Part shown: in pieces, positions 1-5,231 of the stretch
Layout: each line of letters begins with the position of its first letter
How positions within the stretch are numbered: position 1 is the first letter of the stretch
Source of the DNA: Methylacidiphilaceae bacterium
GTDB lineage: Bacteria; Verrucomicrobiota; Verrucomicrobiia; Methylacidiphilales; Methylacidiphilaceae
Assembly: GCA_028687155.1 (NCBI GenBank)
Contig: JAQUAR010000123.1
Location: forward strand, 459 to 5,689
DNA: 5,231 nt
Direction of reading: 5' to 3'
Program-made: the position numbers and the translations under genes
Notes under the pieces: model-generated
The model's database searches: none
What the model was told of the DNA's origin: nothing
What the model saw: the letters and a program-made list of their open reading frames with translations, nothing else

Positions 1-1994
1 GGATCGGAAGGCTGGAGGAACTTCTTGGCAGATGGGGCAAGCCCGTTCTGACCCGGCATAAGAAGTGGGCTTTCGCCCCGGAACACGCTTCGGCCCTTTT
101 GCTCGCCCATTTTCGGACGAAATCCCTGGCGGGATTTGGACTCGCCGAGGCCCCCCTGGCCCTTTGCGCAGCGGGAGCTCTCTTCCACTACCTGCGCGAG
201 GAGCTGCGCCAGGATCTCTCCCACGTGCGGGAGATCGTCGCGATCTGCCGGGAGGAGCTGCTCGTTCTGGATGCCGTGGCCCAGCGCACCTTGGAGCTTC
301 TCTCCGCGCCGAGTCAGGGAAAGAGCTTTCTGGAGGCAATCGACCGGACGCTGACTCCGGGAGGGGGAAGACTGCTGCGCCAGTGGATCGCCGAACCTCT
401 CCGCGACCCGGAGAAGGTTCGCGGGCGCCAGGATGCCGTCGCCGATTGGGTGGAGCGCGATCGGAGCCGGCGATCGCTTCGGGAGATCCTTCCGGGCATC
501 CGAGATTTGGAACGGCTGCTGGCCAGGGTGGCCCAGGGTTCGGCCAGCCCTCGGGAGATCGGGGCGATCAAGGATTCTCTCAAACCGCTGGCCAAGATCC
601 GAGAGCTTCTCCCCCCATCGGGACAGGGGGCGGAGTACCGGAGCGATCTCGAGCCGCAGGACGACCTCGTTGCCGAGATCGAGCGAGCGCTGGTCGCCGA
701 CCTGCCTCTTTCCTGCCGGGAGGGGGGTCTTTTTCAAGCAGGCTTCGATCCCGACCTGGATGCCCTGCGGGAAGCGGCCGAGAGCGGGAAACGATGGCTC
801 TTGGACTTCGAGCGGAGCGAGCGGGAGCGAACCGGCCTGCGGTCGCTCAAGCTCCGCTATCAACCTGTTTTCGGATACCTGCTGGAAGTTCCCCGCGGCC
901 AGCTTGCGCAGGTTCCTCCGGAGTATGTTCGTCGACAGACCTTGGCGAACGCGGAGCGGTTCACCCGGCCGGAACTGCAGGAGATGGAGCGGAAGATCCT
1001 GGGTGCGGAGGGGCGCGCGCGCGAGTTGGAGCTGGAGCTCTTCCGCGCCCTCCGGCAGAAGCTCTGCGATCGGCTTTCGACCCTCCAGAAGGCCGCGAGG
1101 GCGGTCAACGAGATCGATGTCACGGCGGCTCTCGCCGAGCTTGCCCGGGAAAGGAGCTATGTCCGACCGGAAATCGTCGAGGAACCGAGGATCGAAATTG
1201 TCGACGGCCGCCATCCGGTCGTCGAGCAGGCCCTGGACGGAGAGCGCTTCATCCCCAACGACACCTATCTCGACGGCCGGCAGGCGCGCTTGATCATTCT
1301 GACGGGACCGAACATGGACGGCAAGAGCACCTATCTGCGCCAGATTGCGCTCATCGCTCTGCTCGCCCACATCGGCTCCTTCGTTCCCGCCTCGCGCGCG
1401 AAAATCGGGATCCTCGATCGGATCTTCACGAGAATCGGGGCCAGCGACGACCTCGCCGGCGGCCAGAGCACCTTCCTGGTCGAGATGCAGGAGACGGCCA
1501 ATCTTCTCCGCCATTCCACGGAAAGGAGCCTCGTCATCCTCGACGAAGTCGGCCGGGGGACAAGTACCTTTGACGGCCTGTCGATCGCTTGGGCGGTGGC
1601 CGAAGAGCTTTGCGACCGAAATCGCTGTCTCACCCTGTTCGCGACCCACTATCATGAACTGGCGGAGCTGGCGCAGAGCCGGCCGGAGGCACGCAATCTC
1701 TCCCTGGCGGTCCGGGAGATCAACGGGGAAGCGGTCTACTTGCGGAAGGTGGTCGAAGGGGCGATCGACAAGAGCTACGGGTTGCAAGTCGCGCGCTTGG
1801 CAGGCTTGCCGGAACGGACGATTCAGCGAGCCGCGGAGGTGCTTTCGGGCATGGAAGCCGAGGAAGAGGATCCGCAAAGTAAGGCAGTGCAGGCTCGCCG
1901 CCGTCTCCGCCGCACGGAGACCGAAGATCTCCCTCTCTTTCCCGGATGGGAGCGGGAGGAGAATCGGGAGAAGACGGGCGACGCGGCTCCCTGA
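1..1994 (+). CDS. mutS: DNA mismatch repair protein MutS (5' partial)
   Basis: MutS recognises mispaired bases and small loops and, with ATP, recruits MutL to start mismatch repair. The reading frame is open from base 3 and gives 663 residues up to the TGA; the missing start and mismatch-binding domain (with its Phe-X-Glu motif) lie left of the window. Visible in order are the end of the connector domain (ALLLAHFRTKSLAGFGL, about residues 31-47), the lever core (DRTLTPGGGRLLRQW, about 112-126), the clamp (near GLRSLKLRY and YVRRQTLANAERF, about 275-325) and the ATPase. Walker A is GPNMDGKST (435-443), followed by SDDLAGGQSTF, Walker B LVILDEVGRGTS with D514 and E515, and FATHYHELAEL. The C-terminal helix-turn-helix region contains DKSYGLQVARLAGLP, and the protein ends with a short acidic tail and LPLF. 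Adding a usual N terminus gives about 850 residues, normal for the family. The Asp in Walker A is unusual, since Gly or Ala is common there. A TTG at 99 is an internal codon, not the start. Confidence 0.97.
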   Translation, partial: IGRLEELLGRWGKPVLTRHKKWAFAPEHASALLLAHFRTKSLAGFGLAEAPLALCAAGALFHYLREELRQDLSHVREIVAICREELLVLDAVAQRTLELLSAPSQGKSFLEAIDRTLTPGGGRLLRQWIAEPLRDPEKVRGRQDAVADWVERDRSRRSLREILPGIRDLERLLARVAQGSASPREIGAIKDSLKPLAKIRELLPPSGQGAEYRSDLEPQDDLVAEIERALVADLPLSCREGGLFQAGFDPDLDALREAAESGKRWLLDFERSERERTGLRSLKLRYQPVFGYLLEVPRGQLAQVPPEYVRRQTLANAERFTRPELQEMERKILGAEGRARELELELFRALRQKLCDRLSTLQKAARAVNEIDVTAALAELARERSYVRPEIVEEPRIEIVDGRHPVVEQALDGERFIPNDTYLDGRQARLIILTGPNMDGKSTYLRQIALIALLAHIGSFVPASRAKIGILDRIFTRIGASDDLAGGQSTFLVEMQETANLLRHSTERSLVILDEVGRGTSTFDGLSIAWAVAEELCDRNRCLTLFATHYHELAELAQSRPEARNLSLAVREINGEAVYLRKVVEGAIDKSYGLQVARLAGLPERTIQRAAEVLSGMEAEEEDPQSKAVQARRRLRRTETEDLPLFPGWEREENREKTGDAAP

Positions 1995-2088
1995 AGGGGA
2001 AGCCGAGAGAGTCGCGGACCAGCGCGGAAGCTTCCCTCCGGCTTTGTTCTTGTCCCCGCCTGGTGCGAATGCCAGCATAGCTTCTCCT
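1995..2088 (+). other. mutS-hisI intergenic spacer
   Basis: This 94-bp spacer separates two genes on the same strand. It contains a perfect 10-bp palindrome, GGAAGCTTCC (2026-2035), and a weak 4-bp stem CTGG/CCAG (2060-2063 and 2072-2075). Neither is followed by a T-run, so I do not call a terminator. There is no convincing Shine-Dalgarno sequence in front of the hisI ATG (the preceding bases are pyrimidine-rich, cttctcct) and no promoter I would defend. Whether hisI is co-transcribed with mutS cannot be decided from the sequence alone. Confidence 0.5.
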
Positions 2089-2514
2089 ATGAGCGTCAGG
2101 CCGGAAATTGAGGAAGGGAGTCGGCTCGAGCCCCGCTTTGATGCCGCGGGAACCCTCCCCTGCATCACCGTGGATGCCGCAACGGGCGAGGTGCTCATGT
2201 TTGCTTACATGAACCAGGAGGCGCTCGATCGGACGATTCAGACAGGCCGGGCAACCTACTATAGTCGCTCGCGGCAGAAGCTCTGGGTGAAGGGGGAGGA
2301 GTCCGGATTCGTCCAGCATGTTCGAGAACTGCGCATCGACTGCGATCAGGACTGCGTTTTGATCAAAGTATCCGTCGAAGGCGGAGCCTCCTGTCATGTA
2401 GGCTATCGGAGTTGCTTCTTTCGTCGGCTGAAGCCGGGGAGCTCAGGCGAACTCGAGTTCACGGAGTCGAAGAAGGTTTTCGATCCGGAGAAGGTCTACC
2501 GGCGGAGCTCCTGA
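2089..2514 (+). CDS. hisI: Phosphoribosyl-AMP cyclohydrolase HisI
   Basis: HisI opens the purine ring of phosphoribosyl-AMP to give ProFAR, a cytoplasmic step of histidine biosynthesis. The 141-residue protein is a single-domain form without the HisE pyrophosphatase domain found fused to it in enterobacteria. The family signature is intact: TGEVLMFAYMNQEAL (32-46), GRATYYSRSRQKLW (53-66), KGEESGF (68-74), then DCDQD (84-88), whose aspartates bind Mg2+, and the metal-binding cysteines C85, C102 (in GGASCHVG) and C109 (in RSCFF). The frame stays open far upstream into mutS, but that stretch has no family similarity. The ATG at 2089 places the conserved core at the usual distance from the N terminus, so I chose it, although no clear Shine-Dalgarno sequence precedes it. 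No other his gene is in the window. Its stop faces the luxC stop across 15 bp. Confidence 0.95.
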   Translation: MSVRPEIEEGSRLEPRFDAAGTLPCITVDAATGEVLMFAYMNQEALDRTIQTGRATYYSRSRQKLWVKGEESGFVQHVRELRIDCDQDCVLIKVSVEGGASCHVGYRSCFFRRLKPGSSGELEFTESKKVFDPEKVYRRSS

Positions 2515-2529
2515 ACCAGACAGGCAGGT

Positions 2530-3639
2530 TTAGGAGAGAAGACGGCTCTTTTTCGGGCTTGTCGGGGGATGGGGCCCTTCCCAGTCCACCCAGCGGATTA
2601 AATCCACCAGCGGCGTCCTGCCGTCGTGATGCCAGAGGGGAGGGGGAGATTGCATCGTTCCCACCCGGCAGCAGCGAGAGGCGCCGAGAGACCAGAAGAG
2701 CTTCTGGACGGAGAGTGGAACCCGCCCGGTGACTCCGACCGCGGAGAGGTGGCCCTGGAGCGGGGCCAGCCAGCTTCCTAGCCTCTCTCTTGGGACCTTG
2801 TCTAGATAGAGTACCCGATGGCCGCAGGTGGGCTGAAATTGCGGGAGATCGCGAACGATGAGGGTCCATTGGAGGCCATCTCCATCTTCCCAAAGGGGCC
2901 ATCCGAGGGCGCGGGCCATCGTGCGAGCCTCGCGGATCTTCGCCGCTTCCTCCGGGCGGCGGGGAATTGGGTCGAGACGGGCGTTTTCGGCTAGCCCATG
3001 GGCCAGGAGTTCCGCCAAGGGGAGCACGGCGGCCTCCGGCTCCAGGATGAGACATTGCGGGGAGAGGCAGCCAGCCTGATCGTATTCGGTCAGGTCCCGG
3101 ATAATGCCTTTGACGAGATGGGTCGTTGGACGGCTAAGCGCTCCGAGCCAGAGAAGGCTCGCTCGATGTCCATAGGCGAGGAAGAGCTGGTCTTTCCGGC
3201 AGCGGGCTCGGAAGAGCCGGACGGTCTCGTCTCGGCCAAAGACGACGATGGCGTCGGCCGAGGCAAAGTCATCCTCGGAATACGAAGGAAGGATGCGGAC
3301 CAACTTTCTGAATGAGCGAGGAAGCGCTGCGCAAAACCGAACCATCGCTCCGCTCTGTTGCTCTGGGCACTGGAGAAGATTCTCCGAGCCCAGCAGCAAT
3401 CCTTCCAGGAGGGAGCGCCATCCCGAGACCGGAACAGTGCCCGCCAGGACATGGTAGAGGCGCTGCGGAGCGATCGCGCGGCTCCACCCACGCCCGTACG
3501 GCACAAAACCGTCGAGCGCATCCAAGCGTCCTAACGCCGCCGTGAGAAGCCGGCACAGATCTTCCCGGCCCGAGATCCCAAGCTCAGGAAAGAGCGAACA
3601 GACGGGAGCCAGTCGTTCGATTCGCTCGGAGGCTATCAT
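2530..3639 (-). CDS. luxC: LuxC-family acyl-CoA / fatty acyl reductase
   Basis: The LuxC family reduces an activated acyl group, held as a thioester on an active-site cysteine, to a fatty aldehyde with NADPH. The fold is related to aldehyde dehydrogenases. The 369-residue product shows LAGTVPVSGWRSLLEG (65-80), a nucleotide-fold segment around DAIVVFGRDETV (129-140), YGHRASLLWLG (156-166), and DLTEYDQAGCLSPQ (182-195), in which C191 is the expected catalytic cysteine (codon 3067-3069). The C-terminal signature runs from GASRCCRVGTMQSPPPLWHHDG (319-340) to LIRWVDWEG (347-355). It is shorter than the LuxC of luminous Vibrio (about 480 residues) but close to the compact forms of non-luminous bacteria. 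The ATG overlaps the TGA of luxE (ATGA) and has no Shine-Dalgarno sequence of its own, so translation is probably coupled to luxE. The substrate is unknown. The family assignment is firm; use of the luxC symbol outside a lux operon is by homology only. Confidence 0.9.
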   Translation of the reverse strand: MIASERIERLAPVCSLFPELGISGREDLCRLLTAALGRLDALDGFVPYGRGWSRAIAPQRLYHVLAGTVPVSGWRSLLEGLLLGSENLLQCPEQQSGAMVRFCAALPRSFRKLVRILPSYSEDDFASADAIVVFGRDETVRLFRARCRKDQLFLAYGHRASLLWLGALSRPTTHLVKGIIRDLTEYDQAGCLSPQCLILEPEAAVLPLAELLAHGLAENARLDPIPRRPEEAAKIREARTMARALGWPLWEDGDGLQWTLIVRDLPQFQPTCGHRVLYLDKVPRERLGSWLAPLQGHLSAVGVTGRVPLSVQKLFWSLGASRCCRVGTMQSPPPLWHHDGRTPLVDLIRWVDWEGPHPPTSPKKSRLLS

Positions 3640-4718
3640 GACGAACGGAGATCTTCGGCCGTGAGGGAACAGCCGCGCAAGGGGAGAGTCGGAGACCGAC
3701 CAAGGAGGCGGAAGCCGTCTGGTGCTGCGATCGCCTCGTCCTGGGTCTGGATCGCCAGAACCGAGTCGATGTTGGCGAGGTCGACCCAGGCCACCAGTCC
3801 CTTTTCCCCGGTCAGGCAGTCTCGGCCGGTGAGCGGATCGATGATCCGGACGCGAGCCCAGGGCGGAGTCCGATGGACTCCGTCCGGGCCTTGGGCGTAG
3901 GCCTGGCTGGAGAGCTCGGTCATGCCGTATTCGCTCCAGATCTCCTCCGCGGAGATTCCAAACCGCGCCTCCAGGGCGCGATAGAAGTCGGGCTTAGACA
4001 TCTCGCGGGCGCGCCCTTTGAACCCGCCGGTCTCCAAAAGAAAGCTTCCCCGGGGTAAGCAGAGAGCTGATCCCTCCCCCTGCTCGAGGAGAGGAACGAA
4101 GGCAAAGGCCGTCCCGCAAAGCCCCACCGGGCGGCCCGAGCGCACCGCTTCGGAGAGGGTGGTGAGGAGGCCCTTCTGGTCGAGGCGGCCGTCCTGAATC
4201 CAGAAACGAGAGGGGTGGACGCTCTGCTCCGACCAGAAGCCGAACATGGCCGATAGCGAAGAGTGGGGAGCTTCTGGAGGAGAAGGGACCAGAAAGTGGA
4301 GATCGACCGTTTCCCACGGCACGCCTGCTCGTCTGGCTCCTTCGGTGCTCACGGCCCGGTAGAGATCGACATCGAGCAGAAAATGACGTCCCGGATTCTG
4401 ACGGGTCGTCCCACTGGTTTCAAAGATTCTTCGAGGCGCCTGGTCCGCAGGCACGAAAAGACGCACCTGCTTGAACAGTTCCTGGGGAACGGGAGGAATC
4501 CTGCGCCAACCCGTGGGAACTCCCCCTTCGGCTTGCAGCAGCCGAGCGAGTGGAGCCACCCGGCGGGCTTGGCTCCGACAGAGCGCCAGCGCGAGCCCCT
4601 CAAAGCCGCGTTCATCCTCCACGGAGAGGCTCTGCAACGACTTGCCCCACTGCGCTCGACCTTCCGGCCTGTCCAGCTCTTTGCAGAAAGAAGGGAATCC
4701 GCTTTTCTCTTTTGCCAT
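3636..4718 (-). CDS. luxE: LuxE-family acyl-protein synthetase
   Basis: LuxE enzymes activate a fatty acid with ATP to an acyl-adenylate, hold the acyl group on their own cysteine and pass it to the partner reductase LuxC. They belong to the adenylate-forming (AMP-binding) superfamily. The 360-residue product has the phosphate-loop motif FETSGTTRQNPGRH (99-112), ETGGFKGR (229-236), SEYGMTELSSQAY (262-274), DLANIDSVLAIQTQD (313-327) and the C-terminal LRGCSLTAEDL. C350, ten residues before the end (codon 3669-3671), corresponds to the acylated cysteine described near the C terminus of LuxE from luminous bacteria. The ATG is well supported by AAGGAG six bases upstream. It is the first gene of a two-gene operon with luxC, overlapping it by 4 bp. 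No luciferase or LuxD gene is visible nearby, so the aldehyde product probably serves lipid or secondary metabolism; that role is inference. Confidence 0.92.
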   Translation of the reverse strand: MAKEKSGFPSFCKELDRPEGRAQWGKSLQSLSVEDERGFEGLALALCRSQARRVAPLARLLQAEGGVPTGWRRIPPVPQELFKQVRLFVPADQAPRRIFETSGTTRQNPGRHFLLDVDLYRAVSTEGARRAGVPWETVDLHFLVPSPPEAPHSSLSAMFGFWSEQSVHPSRFWIQDGRLDQKGLLTTLSEAVRSGRPVGLCGTAFAFVPLLEQGEGSALCLPRGSFLLETGGFKGRAREMSKPDFYRALEARFGISAEEIWSEYGMTELSSQAYAQGPDGVHRTPPWARVRIIDPLTGRDCLTGEKGLVAWVDLANIDSVLAIQTQDEAIAAPDGFRLLGRSPTLPLRGCSLTAEDLRSS

Positions 4719-4801
4719 TCGTCACTCCTTCAGCGAGGATAACAAGTCATCTACCCGGCGGACCGGAAAATGTTGCAGTGAGCGAAGCAGAGAGACGACA
4801 T
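4719..4801. promoter_or_regulatory. Divergent luxE / bactofilin-like intergenic region
   Basis: This 83-bp gap lies between two divergently read genes and must hold the promoter of the luxE-luxC operon and probably that of the small plus-strand gene. On the minus strand a TATCCT hexamer near the luxE Shine-Dalgarno site is a possible -10, but no good -35 lies at the proper distance. CCGG-CGGA-CCGG (about 4756-4767) can form only a 4-bp stem. I therefore call the region by layout and not by a recognised promoter. Confidence 0.45.
4725..4730 (-). promoter_or_regulatory. Shine-Dalgarno site of luxE
   Basis: Read on the minus strand, AAGGAG lies six bases before the ATG at 4718. It is the best ribosome-binding site in the window and fixes the luxE start. 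By contrast hisI and luxC lack a recognisable one. Confidence 0.85.
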
Positions 4802-5080
4802 ATGGGCATCGACGGCGCGGAGAAAATGAGTCTGATGCCGGGATGTGAGTTGCGCGGGGAGATCTTTACCCAACGGGATGGCTGGGTCGGGTGCCGGTTT
4901 TTCGGTACGATGGTGGTCAAGGGCCGGTTGGTTCTCTCCCCGTCCGCCGAGGTCCAGGGAGTTCTCGTTGCGGGCAGTATCGACGTTGAGCAAGGCGCTC
5001 GTGTGGAGGGCATCTGTTTCGTGGGACCTCACGGGGTTGAGGAATGGAAGAGGTATCTGGAAACGGGTTTATCAGGTTGA
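4802..5080 (+). CDS. Small bactofilin-like (polymer-forming) protein
   Basis: The 92-residue product has the spaced Gly/hydrophobic pattern of the bactofilin domain (DUF583, polymer-forming cytoskeletal proteins), a right-handed beta-helix that polymerises without nucleotides. From residue 14 it reads GCELRGEI, then FFGTMVVKGRLVLSPSAEV (33-51), then QGVLVAGSIDVEQGARVEG (52-70), with a small hydrophobic residue or Gly recurring every few positions. There is no signal peptide or membrane segment. Known bactofilin domains run to about 100 residues or more with extra turns, so this one is short. After residue 75 the helix pattern stops and the C terminus (VEEWKRYLETGLSG) is unlike it. The TGA lies inside the -35 box of the following transposase promoter, so the true C terminus may have been lost to an IS insertion. 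An in-frame GTG at 4778 (GGAA nine bases upstream) and an ATG at 4826 are alternative starts. Family confidence is moderate. Confidence 0.6.
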   Translation: MGIDGAEKMSLMPGCELRGEIFTQRDGWVGCRFFGTMVVKGRLVLSPSAEVQGVLVAGSIDVEQGARVEGICFVGPHGVEEWKRYLETGLSG

Positions 5081-5105
5081 CGTACCTTTACGCTAGGTGT
5101 AGTAT
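5077..5105 (+). promoter_or_regulatory. Sigma-70-type promoter of the IS transposase
   Basis: TTGACG (5077-5082, five of six consensus bases) is followed after exactly 17 bp by TAGTAT (5100-5105, four of six). An overlapping TATAAC (5103-5108) fits the -10 consensus better but at 20-bp spacing. Transcription would begin at or next to the ATG at 5111, giving a leaderless or nearly leaderless message. A small inverted repeat ACCT/AGGT (5084-5087 and 5095-5098) sits in the spacer. Confidence 0.6.
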
Positions 5106-5110
5106 AACGC

Positions 5111-5231
5111 ATGAAGCGTCTGTCCATGTCACTTCGAGCGTTCAACGAGATGTTCCCTGATGAGAATGCGGCGCGGGCGTGGTTCGAGAAAGCGCGCTGG
5201 CCGCATGGCCCTGAGTGTCCTCGTTGCGGCC
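5111..5231 (+). CDS. IS1595-family transposase, N-terminal part (3' partial)
   Basis: The reading frame gives 40 residues before the window ends. FNEMFPDENAARAWFEKARW followed by PHGPECPRCG is the hallmark N terminus of IS1595-family transposases: a short helical segment with an F-P-D-E motif, an R-W pair, and the first CPxCG knuckle of a zinc ribbon. The second knuckle and the DDE catalytic domain lie beyond the edge. The ATG at 5111 is listed as the start. The in-frame ATG at 5126 (MSLRAFNEMF) matches the usual N-terminal length at least as well and is a serious alternative. The gene carries its own promoter (5077-5105) that overlaps the stop of the bactofilin-like gene. Whether the copy is intact cannot be seen. 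Confidence 0.85.
   Translation, partial: MKRLSMSLRAFNEMFPDENAARAWFEKARWPHGPECPRCG

Larger units (their letters stand above)
5075..5231 (+). mobile_element. Left end of an IS1595-family insertion sequence (partial)
   Basis: The start of an IS1595-like transposase with its own promoter marks an insertion sequence entering from the right edge. The exact left boundary is not proven. I place it near the GG at 5075 because the promoter should belong to the element and because IS1595 ends commonly begin with GG. The right end, the partner inverted repeat and the expected 8-bp target duplication are outside the window. Confidence 0.5.

Noticed and set aside
65..1573. A 502-codon open frame on the plus strand in another frame
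   Set aside because: It overlaps mutS throughout and its translation is rich in Arg, Gly, Pro and Ser with no family motif, as expected from a GC-rich shadow frame; the mutS frame carries all conserved motifs.
2026..2035. Perfect palindrome GGAAGCTTCC as a terminator or operator
   Set aside because: It has no loop and no following T-run, and a single 10-bp palindrome is expected by chance.
1345..2088. A possible 248-residue N-terminal extension of HisI
   Set aside because: The open frame overlaps mutS, the translation is Arg/Ser-rich and unlike any domain, and HisI similarity starts only after the ATG at 2089.
1720..2397. A 225-codon minus-strand open frame across the mutS end and hisI
   Set aside because: It is antisense to two solid genes, shows no recognisable motif and is Pro/Arg/Ser-rich.
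2459..3055. A 198-codon minus-strand open frame overlapping luxC
   Set aside because: It lies within luxC in another frame and is low-complexity Arg/Pro/Gly-rich; the luxC frame has the conserved motifs.
4263..4742. A 159-codon plus-strand open frame antisense to luxE
   Set aside because: It is entirely opposite the 5' part of luxE, with no motif or ribosome-binding site.
4770..4781. Tiny upstream reading frame ATG TTG CAG TGA whose stop overlaps an alternative GTG start of the bactofilin-like gene
   Set aside because: It is too short to be meaningful, and the GTG start is itself uncertain.
1..5231. CRISPR array, tRNA or rRNA genes, or tandem repeats
   Set aside because: No repeated spacer-like units, no cloverleaf-like sequences and no rRNA-like stretches were seen; nearly every base is in a recognised gene.

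Overview
The window holds six protein-coding genes on both strands of a GC-rich chromosome (roughly 60-65% G+C by eye), with almost no intergenic space. The left half, on the plus strand, is housekeeping. It has the 3' three quarters of mutS (mismatch repair ATPase, cut by the left window edge) and, 94 bp downstream, a complete stand-alone hisI (phosphoribosyl-AMP cyclohydrolase, third pathway step of histidine synthesis).

The centre, on the minus strand, is a compact two-gene operon read luxE then luxC. It encodes a LuxE-type acyl-protein synthetase (360 aa) and a LuxC-type fatty acyl reductase (369 aa), joined by a 4-bp ATGA stop/start overlap. The expected acyl-carrying cysteine near the LuxE C terminus and the catalytic cysteine of LuxC are both present. 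The pair looks like a working fatty-acid-to-aldehyde module. No luciferase (luxAB) or acyl-transferase (luxD) gene is visible, so a role other than light production is likely. The luxC stop faces the hisI stop at a distance of 15 bp.

To the right, divergent from luxE across an 83-bp gap, is a 92-aa bactofilin-like (polymer-forming, beta-helical) small protein. Its stop codon lies inside the -35 hexamer of a good sigma-70-type promoter. That promoter drives the last gene, the start of an IS1595-family transposase (zinc-ribbon N terminus) that runs off the right edge. This suggests that an insertion sequence landed at or inside the end of the bactofilin-like gene.

Organism: the base composition, the non-luminous LuxE/LuxC pair, the bactofilin-like gene and the weak Shine-Dalgarno use would fit a GC-rich Gram-negative bacterium, perhaps a verrucomicrobial one (Methylacidimicrobium-like). 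This is inference only; nothing in the window settles it. The genes do not form a single pathway. The unit of functional interest is luxE-luxC, and the unit of evolutionary interest is the IS junction.
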